A stretch of 64,000 nucleotides of DNA. Source: a bacterium. Lineage in GTDB: Bacteria; Pseudomonadota; Alphaproteobacteria; Caulobacterales; Hyphomonadaceae. The notes under the pieces were generated by a model. It saw nothing but the letters and a program-made list of their open reading frames with translations, ran no database searches and was not told the DNA's origin. This document shows positions 16,438-25,200 of the stretch, one piece after another. The stretch is taken from NCBI GenBank assembly GCA_016125045.1, contig WGML01000003.1, positions 62,001 to 126,000 of the forward strand. The letters run 5' to 3'. Made by a program: the position numbers and the translations under genes. Positions within the stretch are counted from its first letter, which is position 1, and each line of letters opens with the position of its first letter.

Positions 16438-17934
16438 GTGGCGCTCGCCCATCGTCTTCAATTGCGTCAGACCCAATCGCTGGTCATGACCCCGCAGCTG
16501 CAACAGGCCATCAAGCTGTTGCAGCTCTCGAACGTCGAATTGCAGGAATATGTCGAGGGAGAGCTGGAGCGTAATCCGCTGCTCGAGCGCTCCGAGCGCG
16601 AAGAAGCGGGCGATGACCGCGACGCCAAGACGCCCGAACGCGACGACGCCATGCGCCTTGATGAAAGCGCGGCGCTCAATGATGGCGGTGGAGAACTTGA
16701 CGGTCCGGCCGCAGATTCCTTTGACGGCGAAGCGGCGCCTGAGTCCGCGGCGGGGGCGAGCGGTCCATCGGCCGCGCTCGACTGGTCTCGCGCATCGTCG
16801 GGCAAGCAGCGGGACGATGATTTCGATTTTGAGTCCATCACCAGTGAAGAAAAATCGCTGAAGGACCACCTCCACGACCAGCTCTCGATCGCTGCGCTCG
16901 ACCCGGTCGAGCGGATCATTGCGGCGCGGCTGATCGATGAGGTGGACGACGCCGGCTACATGCGCGCCGATCTCGACGATATCGCGCGCGATCTCGGTGC
17001 GGAACGCGGCGACATCGAGCGCGTCCTGAAGATCTGCCATGGGTTTGACCCCACCGGCGCGATGGCGCGCGACCTCAAGGAATGCATGGCGCTGCAGCTC
17101 GCCGAACTCGACCGGCTCGATCCGGCGATGCAGGCACTCCTGGAGAATCTCGAACTCGCCGCGCGGCGGGACTTCCGGCGATTGTCGGAAATCTGCGGGG
17201 TCGATGAAGACGATATTTCGGACATGTTGCAGGAAATCCGGGCGCTGACGCCGCGGCCGGGAGCGGCGTTTGCGGGCGATCCGTCAGCGTTCATCCTGCC
17301 GGATGTGTTCGTTCGCGAGCTGCCAAGCGGCGGGTTCGCGGTGGAGCTGAACGCCGACACGCTGCCCAAAGTGCTGCTTGACCGCACCTATTATTCGGAA
17401 GTGTCGAAGCGCGCCCGCAGCGAAACCGACAAGGCGTTTCTCGCCGACTGCCAGGCGAACGCCAACTGGCTCATCAAGAGCCTCGACCAGCGGGCGCGGA
17501 CGATCCTCAAGGTGGCGAGCGAAATCGTCCGCCAGCAGGACGCGTTCTTCGTGCACGGCGTGCGATCGCTGCGGCCGATGAACCTGAAGACGGTGGCCGA
17601 TGCGGTCGAGATGCATGAATCGACCATCTCGCGTGTGACGTCGAACAAATACATGGCGACCCCGCGCGGCGTGTTCGAGCTCAAATATTTCTTCTCTGCG
17701 TCGATCCCCTCGGTCCAGGGCGGGGAGTCGCACTCGGCCGAGGCGGTGCGGCACCGCATCAAGGAGATGATCGACAAGGAGCGTCCGGACGCGGTGCTGT
17801 CGGACGATCAGATCGTGGAACGGCTGCGGGCCTTCGGCATCGATATCGCGCGGCGCACAGTCGCGAAATACCGGGAGTCGCTGCGCATCCCGTCCTCCGT
17901 CGAGCGCCGCAGGCTGGTTGCGCGCTCCGCCTGA
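16438..17934 (+). CDS. rpoN: RNA polymerase sigma-54 factor
   Basis: 498-aa sigma-54, which directs polymerase to -24/-12 promoters that need enhancer-binding activators. Region I is LRQTQSLVMTPQLQQAIKLL, followed by a very acidic region II (about 45-125), the core-binding domain, the helix-turn-helix and the RpoN box ARRTVAKYRE near the end. The GTG start has GGGAG 6 bases upstream; a TTG six bases earlier would sit directly on that site. It leads the rpoN-hpf-ptsN run and is separated from lptB by an inverted mscS gene. Confidence 0.96.
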   Translation: MALAHRLQLRQTQSLVMTPQLQQAIKLLQLSNVELQEYVEGELERNPLLERSEREEAGDDRDAKTPERDDAMRLDESAALNDGGGELDGPAADSFDGEAAPESAAGASGPSAALDWSRASSGKQRDDDFDFESITSEEKSLKDHLHDQLSIAALDPVERIIAARLIDEVDDAGYMRADLDDIARDLGAERGDIERVLKICHGFDPTGAMARDLKECMALQLAELDRLDPAMQALLENLELAARRDFRRLSEICGVDEDDISDMLQEIRALTPRPGAAFAGDPSAFILPDVFVRELPSGGFAVELNADTLPKVLLDRTYYSEVSKRARSETDKAFLADCQANANWLIKSLDQRARTILKVASEIVRQQDAFFVHGVRSLRPMNLKTVADAVEMHESTISRVTSNKYMATPRGVFELKYFFSASIPSVQGGESHSAEAVRHRIKEMIDKERPDAVLSDDQIVERLRAFGIDIARRTVAKYRESLRIPSSVERRRLVARSA

Positions 17935-18051
17935 CGCAGGATGCACGTTGACCGCGCGTCGTCGTCGTCCCATGATTCCAGCAACAGATTTCGACGCGGA
18001 AATCGCGCGAGAAGGTCGGCATGCGCCGTCCAGACAAGAGGGAGCCGTCCA

Positions 18052-18636
18052 GTGGAGTTGAGCGTTCAGATCACCGGCAAGAACATGGATGTGGGTGCGG
18101 CGCTTCAGGAACACATCGCCGGCGGCCTCGAGGAGCGCATCACCAAGTTTTTCGACCGCGCGGGCGAGGCGATCGTAACCGTATCGAAGATCGGTTGGGC
18201 GTTCGCGGTGGATTGCTCCGTCCATCTGCCCTCGGGGGTCACGCTGCAGGCGCGCGGCGAGGGCGCCGACGCCTATCTGGCGTTCGAGCAGTCGCTCACC
18301 AAGATCGAAAAGCGCGTGCGGCGCTACAAGAGCCGCCTGCGAAGCCATCGTCCGAAGGAGGTGATGCCGGCCGAAAGCGCAGCCGAGCGGATCATCCTCA
18401 TGCCCCAGGACGATGAGACCGAAGAGGTTGAGGCGGTGAACGGCGATGCGCCAGCGATCGTTGCAGAATCGAACACAAATATCCGCACGATGACTGTTTC
18501 GATGGCGGTGATGCAGCTGGAGCTGAGCGATTCTCCGGCGTTGATGTTCAGAAACGCCGCCCATGGCGGCCTGAATATGGTGTTTCGCCGCGCAGACGGG
18601 AATGTTGGCTGGGTGGATCCCGCGACCAACGGCTGA
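18052..18636 (+). CDS. hpf: Ribosome hibernation-promoting factor, long form
   Basis: 194-aa factor that dimerises ribosomes in starvation. The N-terminal domain (LSVQITGKNMDVGAALQEHI ... KIEKRVRRYKSRLR) binds the 30S decoding site. The C-terminal domain (about 140-194: SDSPALMFRNAAHGGLNMVF) is the dimerisation module of long HPFs. The GTG start has GAGGGAG about 7 bases before it. It follows rpoN at 117 bases, the usual alphaproteobacterial arrangement linking it to sigma-54 and PtsN control. Confidence 0.93.
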   Translation: MELSVQITGKNMDVGAALQEHIAGGLEERITKFFDRAGEAIVTVSKIGWAFAVDCSVHLPSGVTLQARGEGADAYLAFEQSLTKIEKRVRRYKSRLRSHRPKEVMPAESAAERIILMPQDDETEEVEAVNGDAPAIVAESNTNIRTMTVSMAVMQLELSDSPALMFRNAAHGGLNMVFRRADGNVGWVDPATNG

Positions 18637-18678
18637 GTTCTTGCAAGGCGCTTCCTGCAACAAGTTTGAAACCGCCGT

Positions 18679-18703
18679 CCTGACCCCTCGCGGTCAGGTG
18701 TTT
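18679..18703 (+). terminator. Attenuator-like hairpin between hpf and ptsN
   Basis: Perfect 7-base stem CCTGACC / GGTCAGG (18679-18685, 18692-18698) with a 6-base loop, followed by TGTTTG. The weak T run suggests partial termination or a processing site that would lower ptsN output relative to hpf. Confidence 0.45.
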
Positions 18704-18795
18704 GTCGCAATTGCCGTGCAGATAGGGGCATCAGGCGAATGACGACCGGCATGAACCTGGAACGACCATTAGAGTTGGAGGGATTCAGGCTTCCG

Positions 18796-19263
18796 ATGAC
18801 CAACCTCACCGATCTCTTGCATTCGGACGCCGTGTTTCCGCGGGCGCGCTGGCAAAGTCGCCGGCAGGTGCTCGTCGAGATGTCGGAGGCGCTGGCGCGC
18901 GCCAACGGGCTGGATGCGAAGCGGGTGCTTGAGGCGGTCAATGAGCGCGAACGTCTCGGGTCGACCGGGGTGGGGGAGGGTGTCGCGATCCCGCACGCGC
19001 GCGTGGCCGGCCTGAGCCGCGCGGTCGGTGGATTCGCGAAGCTGCACGAGGCGGTCGATTTCGAGGCCATCGACGAGCGCCCGTGCGATCTCGTGTTCAT
19101 GATCCTTGCCCCGGACGATGACGGGATCGAGCACCTTCGGGCGCTCGCCAAGGTGGCGCGGGCGTTGCGCCGGGACTCCGTGCGGTCGGGACTGCGCGCC
19201 GCGCAGTCGGTCGACGCGGTGATGGCGGTCCTCGCTCCTGATCAGAACAGCAACGCGGCCTGA
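18796..19263 (+). CDS. ptsN: Nitrogen-regulatory PTS IIA protein
   Basis: EIIA-Ntr, the terminal phosphate acceptor of the regulatory PTS (PtsP-PtsO-PtsN), controlling nitrogen and potassium responses and envelope stress. 155 aa from the ATG that gives the normal family length; a GGAGGG lies 13 bases before it. An upstream in-frame ATG at 18739 would add 19 atypical residues and has no ribosome site. The phosphorylated histidine is in GVAIPHARV (His67 from this start). The IIA fold pattern (FMILAPDDDGIEHLRALAKVA) is clear. Confidence 0.93.
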   Translation: MTNLTDLLHSDAVFPRARWQSRRQVLVEMSEALARANGLDAKRVLEAVNERERLGSTGVGEGVAIPHARVAGLSRAVGGFAKLHEAVDFEAIDERPCDLVFMILAPDDDGIEHLRALAKVARALRRDSVRSGLRAAQSVDAVMAVLAPDQNSNAA

Positions 19264-19336
19264 CGCCTGATCGGCGGATTTGCGTTCGGCTGTTTGGCGT
19301 CAGGGGAGCGCGCGATCAGCGTCGCCCGGTCCGGAC

Positions 19337-19412
<76 letters not shown>

Positions 19413-19569
19413 GTTTCCGGTGTCGGGCGGCCGCCGAGAGAGCGCGAGACTTGCGTCCTCGAAGGTGGGCCGACCCTAGGGAGCGCGTGTGTTATCCCGC
19501 GCCGCGGCGGCGATCAAGGGCGACGATGATCGACCTGGAGTCCGCCGCCCCTTCGATCGCTCGCGCGCG

Positions 19570-20067
19570 TCAGTCCGGCTTGTCGCTGTCGGGATCATCC
19601 TCCACCCCGACGATGTCGTCCTCGTCAACGTCCTCGAACTCCTCGTCGCCGTCGATGACGGTGATCCCGGCCTCCTCGTCGATGTCCTCTTCCTCGTCGA
19701 CGTCGTCCTCGTTGAAGGCGCGCGGAGGGGGACGCTCGACCGGGTCGGCGTCATCCTCGACGACGATCACCTCGTCATCGTCATCGTCCACTTCCTCGAT
19801 GTCGTCATCGTCATCGTCTTCGACGACGTCGTCGACATCCTCGTCCTCGGCCTCATCGGCTTCGACCTCGTCGTCGACCTCTTCCTCCTCGGCGGCGTCG
19901 GGCGCAGCCTTCACACGTTCGCGAGGCCGCTTGGGCCGGGTGGGCTCCGATGTCGGATCGAACGCCGTCTGGCATTTGGGGCAAACGGCGGGGCGCTTGC
20001 CGAGATCATAGAATTTCGCCCCGCAGTGCGGGCAAACCTGCTTTTCGCCGAGTTCGGACTTGGACAA
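19570..20067 (-). CDS. FYDLN-type acidic protein (TIGR02300 family)
   Basis: 165-aa protein typical of Alphaproteobacteria. The N-terminus carries a zinc-ribbon-like CPHCGAKFYDLGKRPAVCPKC with the FYDL signature. The remaining two thirds is an extreme Asp/Glu tail with runs such as VVEDDDDDDIEEVDDDDDE. I chose a TTG start (reading SKSELGEKQV), because the family begins just before this point and upstream sequence is not conserved in character; this is a rare start codon and could be wrong. Function is unknown. The tail could mimic nucleic acid or bind metal. Confidence 0.85.
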   Translation of the reverse strand: MSKSELGEKQVCPHCGAKFYDLGKRPAVCPKCQTAFDPTSEPTRPKRPRERVKAAPDAAEEEEVDDEVEADEAEDEDVDDVVEDDDDDDIEEVDDDDDEVIVVEDDADPVERPPPRAFNEDDVDEEEDIDEEAGITVIDGDEEFEDVDEDDIVGVEDDPDSDKPD

Positions 20068-20179
20068 GATCTCGCCCCCTTGGTTTGGGCCGGGCGCTTG
20101 CCATGTTCGCGCCGCCCTGTAAAGCGCTCTCTCGTCGCGGCGGCGCGCGAAGGCGCCGCGGGCGGTGAAGGAAATCGAA

Positions 20180-21529
20180 ATGGCTTCGAATCTGGGCGGA
20201 CACATGATCGCACGAGCGGCGCCGGTGATCCGCGGAAGCATCGAAGCGCCGGGCGACAAGTCATGCTCCCATCGCGCGCTGATGATGGCGGCGGTGGCGG
20301 ACGGGCGATCGACGATCAGGGGCTTGCTGGACGCGGACGATGTGCTCGCGACCGCCAACGCGATGGCGGCGCTCGGGGCCGGCGTCTCACGCGAGGGCGA
20401 TGTCTGGCGGATCGAGGGTGTCGGCCGCGACGGGATGCACCAGCCGGAAACGCCGCTCGACTTCGGAAACTCCGGAACCGGGGTTCGGCTCACCTTCGGA
20501 CTGGCGGCGGGCTATCCGATCTCGGCCGAGTTCGTGGGCGATGCGTCGTTGTCGGCGCGGCCGATGGAGCGGGTGCTCGCGCCGCTGCGGGAGATGGGCG
20601 CGCAGGCGGAGGCCTCCGCCGGCGGACGGCTGCCGGTGCGGCTCAGTGGCGGCCGGCTGCGCTCGATTCGCTTTGCTCCGCCACAGGCCTCGGCGCAGGT
20701 GAAATCGGCGGTTCTGCTCGCCGGACTCAAGGCGGACGGCGTGACCGTGATCGAGGAGAAGGAAGCAACCCGCGATCATACCGAGCGAATGCTGCGGGCG
20801 TTCGGCGTCGAGGTGGAGGTTTCGCAGCGCGACGGGGCCGGGCCTGTCGTCTCGCTGCTCGGCGGGCAGACCCTGAAGGGGACCGAAGCCGTGATCCCGG
20901 GCGATCCCTCGTCCGCGGCGTTTGCGATCGCGGCCGCGCTGATCGCGAGGGACGGGGGCGTTGAGGTCCGCAATGTGATGACAAATCCGACGCGGGATGG
21001 ATTCTTCAAGGCGGCCGCCGCGATGGGCGCCGACCTTCGCGCGGGGGTCGGCGGCGCCGCGACCGGGGAGGTGTGCACGTCCTGGCGCGCTGGGCCGAGC
21101 GCGCTCAAAGGGATAGACCTCGACCCTGCGGTGGTTGCCTCGATGATCGATGAGTTGCCGATCTTCGCGGTGCTTGCGGCGTTCGCGGAAGGGCGCACGC
21201 GGGTCACCGGGGCGCAGGAGCTGCGCGTCAAGGAGAGCGACCGCATCAAGGCGATCTGTGCGATGCTCGAGGCGAACGGCGTCGGCGTCGAGGAACTCGA
21301 GGACGGCTTCGTCGTCCACGGGTGCGGGCCTGGCGGTCCCCCGGGGGGCGGGCGTGTCGAGACCCGCCACGATCACCGGATCGCCATGTCCGCGCTGGTA
21401 ATGGGCGGAGCGGCGAAAGCGCCGGTCGCGGTGGACGACGTGTCGATGATCGCGACCAGCTATCGCGACTTTCCTGAACACATGGCCAGTCTCGGCGCGC
21501 GGATCGAACAATGCGGAAATGACGCATGA
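20180..21529 (+). CDS. aroA: 3-phosphoshikimate 1-carboxyvinyltransferase (EPSP synthase)
   Basis: Sixth step of the shikimate pathway: phosphoenolpyruvate plus shikimate-3-phosphate to EPSP. 449 aa starting at an ATG with GAAGGA 7 bases upstream. Motifs: GDKSCSHRALMMAA near the start (substrate-binding Lys/Ser/Arg), LDFGNSGTGVRL (the LxxGNxGT motif), and KESDRIKAI and TRHDHRIAMSALV towards the end. The substitution GNSGT with Ala-free surroundings resembles class II glyphosate-tolerant enzymes, but I cannot assign the class with confidence. It overlaps cmk by 4 bases. Confidence 0.95.
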   Translation: MASNLGGHMIARAAPVIRGSIEAPGDKSCSHRALMMAAVADGRSTIRGLLDADDVLATANAMAALGAGVSREGDVWRIEGVGRDGMHQPETPLDFGNSGTGVRLTFGLAAGYPISAEFVGDASLSARPMERVLAPLREMGAQAEASAGGRLPVRLSGGRLRSIRFAPPQASAQVKSAVLLAGLKADGVTVIEEKEATRDHTERMLRAFGVEVEVSQRDGAGPVVSLLGGQTLKGTEAVIPGDPSSAAFAIAAALIARDGGVEVRNVMTNPTRDGFFKAAAAMGADLRAGVGGAATGEVCTSWRAGPSALKGIDLDPAVVASMIDELPIFAVLAAFAEGRTRVTGAQELRVKESDRIKAICAMLEANGVGVEELEDGFVVHGCGPGGPPGGGRVETRHDHRIAMSALVMGGAAKAPVAVDDVSMIATSYRDFPEHMASLGARIEQCGNDA

Positions 21530-22188
21530 TCATCGCCATCGACGGATCGACCGCATCAGGAAAGGGCACGCTCGCCAAGCGGATCGCCGCCGCCTACGGG
21601 CTGCCGCATCTTGACACCGGCCTGCTCTATCGCGCGGTCGGGCTTGCGATGCTTGAGAGCGGCGAGGACCCCGAGAACCAGGCGGCCGCCGCGGCGGTTG
21701 CGGCGCGGCTCGAGTTCAGGGACCTCGATCGCCGGGAGCTGAGATCCGCTCAGGCGGGCGCCGCGGCGTCGGTTGTCGCGGCGCATCCAGAAGTGCGCCG
21801 CGCGCTCATCGATCGTCAGCGGAGCTTCGCCCGTCAGCCCGGCGGCGCGGTGCTTGACGGTCGGGACATCGGCACGGTGATCGCACCGGACGCCGACATC
21901 AAATTCTGGATCGACGCCTCGGTCGAAGTGAGGGCGAACCGTCGCCGGCGGGAACTGCTTGCGCGCGGCGAGGAGGTCTCATCCGCCCGCATGATCGAAG
22001 ATCTGATCGCGCGGGATGAGCGCGACCGCTCCCGGGCGGATGCTCCGGCGCGCGCGGCGCCGGACGCGGTGCGGCTCGATACGAGCGATCTTGACCCCGA
22101 ACAGGTGTTTCAGGCGGCGCGACTCGCTGTAGAAACGAAGTTGTTCTTGATGCACGCTGGAACGCCCGATCCACGCGGCGCGTCTTGA
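21526..22188 (+). CDS. cmk: Cytidylate kinase
   Basis: Phosphorylates CMP and dCMP with ATP. 220 aa. P-loop IAIDGSTASGKGTLAKR (GxxxxGKG), DTGLLYRAVG for the NMP-binding region, and LDGRDIGTVIAPDADIKFWI, the conserved Arg/Asp motif. The ATG overlaps the aroA stop (ATGA), and the aroA-cmk-rpsA order is the standard proteobacterial arrangement. Confidence 0.95.
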   Translation: MIIAIDGSTASGKGTLAKRIAAAYGLPHLDTGLLYRAVGLAMLESGEDPENQAAAAAVAARLEFRDLDRRELRSAQAGAAASVVAAHPEVRRALIDRQRSFARQPGGAVLDGRDIGTVIAPDADIKFWIDASVEVRANRRRRELLARGEEVSSARMIEDLIARDERDRSRADAPARAAPDAVRLDTSDLDPEQVFQAARLAVETKLFLMHAGTPDPRGAS

Positions 22189-22413
22189 CTCTCGCGGTGC
22201 GCGCGACCAAAACACGCCCTCCCTGATGTGAGCCATCCTGTCGCCGGCTGTTTGCCACGGTTTCGCGATGGGCCGGTCCACCTCGGGCGTTTTCGCATTG
22301 TCCGGGACGATCCCGGCCGGAAACGTGTTCTCGCCTGATCTCGCCGCATGGTGCGGCTGCAAGTCCGCCGGCGTCGCCGGCCGGCCCATAACGACAACAA
22401 CGCTGGAGACTGG

Positions 22414-24105
22414 ATGCCCGCCGTCGACCTCAACCCTTCCTCCGAAGACTTTGCTGCGCTGTTCGAGGAGACTTTCTCCAACAACCAGATGACGGAGGGG
22501 CGGGTGGTCGCTGCAACCGTCACGAGCGTCGGGGGCGATTTCATCACCGTTGATGTGGGGCTGAAGACCGAAGGCCGGATTCCGCTGCGCGAGTTTGCAT
22601 CGGACCCGGAACTCCCAAAGATCGGCGAAACGCTTGAAGTCTATCTTGAGCGGATCGAGAACGCGCTCGGGGACGCCGTCCTCTCGCGGGATAAGGCGCG
22701 CCGCGAAGAAGCATGGAACCGGCTTGAGCGCCTGCATGACCTTAAGGAAACGGTGAAGGGGCAGATCGTCGGCCGCGTGAAGGGCGGCTTCACGGTCGAT
22801 CTTGGGGGCGTCAACGCGTTTCTGCCCGGAAGCCAGGTGGACATCCGTCCGATCCGGGACGTCGGCCCGCTGATGGGCCAGCCGCAGCCTTTCGCGATCC
22901 TGAAGATGGACCGGCCGCGGGGCAATATCGTCGTGTCGCGCCGTGCGGTGCTTGAGGAAAGCCGCGCCGAGCAGCGCGCCGAGATCGTCGGCAATATGGA
23001 GGAGGGCGAGCGTCGCCGGGGCGTCGTCAAGAACATCACCGATTACGGTGCGTTCGTGGACCTTGGTGGAATCGACGGTCTGCTGCACGTGACCGACATG
23101 TCCTGGAAGCGTGTCTCCCACCCGAGCCAGGTGGTCGAGGTCGGCCAGGAGGTCGAGGTCCAGATCATCAAGATCAATCCCGACACCCAGCGCATTTCGC
23201 TCGGCATGAAGCAGCTGATGTCGGATCCGTGGGATGGGGTGGAAGCCAAATACCCGGTCGGGGCGAAGCTGGCCGGCCGCGTGACCAACATCACCGACTA
23301 TGGCGCGTTCGTTGAACTCGAAGATGGGGTCGAGGGGCTGATCCACGTCTCCGAAATGAGCTGGACGAAGAAGAACGTCCATCCGGGCAAGATCATCGCC
23401 ACGTCACAGGAAGTCGACGTGATGGTGCTCGATGTGGACAGCGACAAGCGCCGCATCTCGCTCGGCCTGAAGCAGGTGATGAACAATCCCTGGGAGCAGT
23501 TCATGGCCGAGCATCCGGTCGGCACGGATGTCGAGGGCGAGGTTCGCGGCATCACCGAGTTCGGCCTCTTCGTCGGCCTTGGCCCGGATCTCGACGGCAT
23601 GGTCCACATCAACGACCTGGACTGGAACACGCCCGGGGAAGAGGCCCTCAAAGCCTACAACAAGGGTGAAATGGTGCGGGCGCGTGTTCTCGACATCGAT
23701 ATCGAGAAGGAGCGCATCTCGCTCGGCGTCAAGCAATTGTCGAGCGATCCGAGCGAAAGCCTCGATTTGCGCAAGAATTCGGTTGTCACCTGTGTGGTCA
23801 CCGAAGTGACCACGGGCGGTCTGGAGGTCAGCATCGCCGACGGCGCGATGAAAGCCTTCATCCGCAAGGCCGATCTGTCGCGCGACCGGTCGGAACAGCG
23901 GCCGGAACGGTTCGCGGTCGGCGACAAGGTGGATGCGCTGGTGACGGTGTTCGACCGCGCTGCGCGCAAGGTGTCGCTGTCGATCAAGGCGCTGGAAGTG
24001 CGCGAGGAGAAGGCGGCGGTCGAGCAGTACGGCTCGGCGGACTCCGGTGCATCGCTCGGAGAGATCCTGGGTGCGGCGCTTGCCGAGAGCCGCAAGAAGC
24101 CTTGA
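22414..24105 (+). CDS. rpsA: 30S ribosomal protein S1
   Basis: 563-aa RNA-binding ribosomal protein required for initiation on structured or weak-site mRNAs. It is built of six S1 OB-fold repeats, visible as recurring patterns: GRVVAATVTSVGGDFITVDVG, VKGGFTVDLGGVNAFLPGS, ITDYGAFVDLGGIDGLLH, ITDYGAFVELEDGVEGLIH, ITEFGLFVGLGPDLDGMVH, and a more diverged VTTGGLEVSIADGAMKAFI. The start is the ATG with CTGGAG 5 bases upstream, giving MPAVDLNPSSEDF; the open frame continues upstream without sense. The 225-base leader before it could carry translational autocontrol. Confidence 0.96.
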   Translation: MPAVDLNPSSEDFAALFEETFSNNQMTEGRVVAATVTSVGGDFITVDVGLKTEGRIPLREFASDPELPKIGETLEVYLERIENALGDAVLSRDKARREEAWNRLERLHDLKETVKGQIVGRVKGGFTVDLGGVNAFLPGSQVDIRPIRDVGPLMGQPQPFAILKMDRPRGNIVVSRRAVLEESRAEQRAEIVGNMEEGERRRGVVKNITDYGAFVDLGGIDGLLHVTDMSWKRVSHPSQVVEVGQEVEVQIIKINPDTQRISLGMKQLMSDPWDGVEAKYPVGAKLAGRVTNITDYGAFVELEDGVEGLIHVSEMSWTKKNVHPGKIIATSQEVDVMVLDVDSDKRRISLGLKQVMNNPWEQFMAEHPVGTDVEGEVRGITEFGLFVGLGPDLDGMVHINDLDWNTPGEEALKAYNKGEMVRARVLDIDIEKERISLGVKQLSSDPSESLDLRKNSVVTCVVTEVTTGGLEVSIADGAMKAFIRKADLSRDRSEQRPERFAVGDKVDALVTVFDRAARKVSLSIKALEVREEKAAVEQYGSADSGASLGEILGAALAESRKKP

Positions 24106-24124
24106 TCCTGCCGAACTTCATGCG

Positions 24125-24168
24125 TTTCGATCGTCTCTGATCGAAAAAACCACTTGTCTTTCAAGACA
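24125..24168. promoter_or_regulatory. Two inverted repeats between rpsA and ihfB
   Basis: TTTCGATC/GATCGAAA (24125-24132 and 24139-24146, 6-base loop) is followed by TGTCTT-TC-AAGACA (24155-24168). The first may help terminate or process rpsA mRNA although no T run follows on the plus strand. The second is operator-like and lies 20 bases before the ihfB start. Confidence 0.4.
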
Positions 24169-24188
24169 TCCGGCACGAAGCTGGGCTC

Positions 24189-24488
24189 ATGCTCCGCTCC
24201 GAACTGGTCGCCAGATTGTCGAACAAGTACACCGAGCTTCGGCCCGCCGAAGTCGAGCTCGCCGTGGACGCCATACTCGATGAGGTAGCGGCGGCTCTTG
24301 AACGCGGCGACCGGGTGGAACTGCGGGGGTTCGGCGCGTTTTCGGTTCGCCGGAGGGATGCGCGGACCGGGCGCAATCCGCGGACGGGGGCGGCGGTGAA
24401 TATCCGCTCCAAGAATGTGCCGTTCTTTAAGGCGGGCAAGGACCTGCGCTCCCGGCTGAACAACGGGCTCGACCCCGAAGACCGTTAA
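24189..24488 (+). CDS. ihfB: Integration host factor beta subunit
   Basis: 99-aa DNA-bending protein of the HU/IHF family that pairs with IhfA. The family signature [21 protein letters not shown] contains the beta-arm with the intercalating proline, followed by [16 protein letters not shown]. The beta subunit is indicated by position after rpsA and by the N-terminus [23 protein letters not shown]. It helps sigma-54 activators reach polymerase, relevant to rpoN encoded 6 kb away. Confidence 0.95.
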   Translation: MLRSELVARLSNKYTELRPAEVELAVDAILDEVAAALERGDRVELRGFGAFSVRRRDARTGRNPRTGAAVNIRSKNVPFFKAGKDLRSRLNNGLDPEDR

Positions 24489-24614
24489 CGCCCGCGCAAT
24501 TCGAATCACTCGAGGCTCTTTCGAAGTCAGGGCGCTGTGGATTGCCGCATTGCGTTGCTGGAAGCATAAAGAGTGGCGCACACCAGAGGTGCGCTTCGGT
24601 CTGGGGAGTCGAGG

Positions 24615-25019
24615 ATGCTGAAGGAATTCCGTGAGTTCGCGATGAAGGGGAATGTGGTCGACCTCGCGGTCGGTTTCATTCTCGGCGGCGCGTTTGGCAC
24701 AATTGTATCGTCGCTGGTCAACGACGTCATCATGCCGCCTGTCGGCCTGCTGATGGGCGGCGTGGATTTCTCCGCGATCAAATACGTCATGCAACCGGCG
24801 TCCATTGGGGCGGATGGCGCCGAGGTCGCCGAAGTGGCGATCAATATCGGCATGTTCATCAACAATGTGATCTCTTTCGTGATCGTCGCCTTCGCGATGT
24901 TCATGATCGTGAAGGCGATGAACTCGATGAAAAAGAAGGAAGAGGAGGCTCCGGCGGCGCCTTCTCCACAGGAAACTTTGCTCGCCGAAATTCGCGACTT
25001 GCTTGCGAAGCAGAAGTGA
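24615..25019 (+). CDS. mscL: Large-conductance mechanosensitive channel
   Basis: 134-aa pentameric safety-valve channel. It begins [21 protein letters not shown], the S1 amphipathic helix and start of TM1, whose Gly/Ala-rich pore ([21 protein letters not shown]) is characteristic. TM2 ([19 protein letters not shown]) is followed by the charged C-terminal bundle ending [12 protein letters not shown]. An in-frame ATG 42 bases earlier adds residues foreign to the family. With mscS at 15.2 kb the window encodes both channel classes. Confidence 0.96.
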   Translation: MLKEFREFAMKGNVVDLAVGFILGGAFGTIVSSLVNDVIMPPVGLLMGGVDFSAIKYVMQPASIGADGAEVAEVAINIGMFINNVISFVIVAFAMFMIVKAMNSMKKKEEEAPAAPSPQETLLAEIRDLLAKQK

Positions 25020-25055
25020 GCTACACAGGGATCAGTAGAGTAGTGTTGAGTACGG

Positions 25056-25085
25056 AAGGGGCGGCCTTGAGCCGCCCTTTCTGCG
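25056..25085 (+). terminator. Rho-independent terminator after mscL
   Basis: GC-rich stem AAGGGGCGGC / GCCGCCCTTT (25056-25065, 25071-25080; 10 pairs including one G-T) with loop CTTGA, followed by a short T-containing tail. It closes the mscL transcript before the trp block. Confidence 0.8.
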
Positions 25086-25200
25086 TTTGTGTGAATAGAT
25101 TGCTAACGCGTCGTGGCTGTTCAAGCAAAAATCACGCGATGCAGGAGACTCGTCTTTCCGCACGGTCAAGGCCAAGATCGCGCGTTGACTCTAGTTCGAC

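Noticed and set aside
19489-20964. A 491-codon plus-strand frame across the FYDLN gene and aroA
   Set aside because: Arises because the antisense of the Asp/Glu tail reads as Val/Ile/Leu; no protein features, and it overlaps two well-supported genes.
22189-22413. Riboswitch or ribosomal-protein leader motif before rpsA
   Set aside because: The leader is 225 bases, but I could not identify a specific conserved structure by eye.
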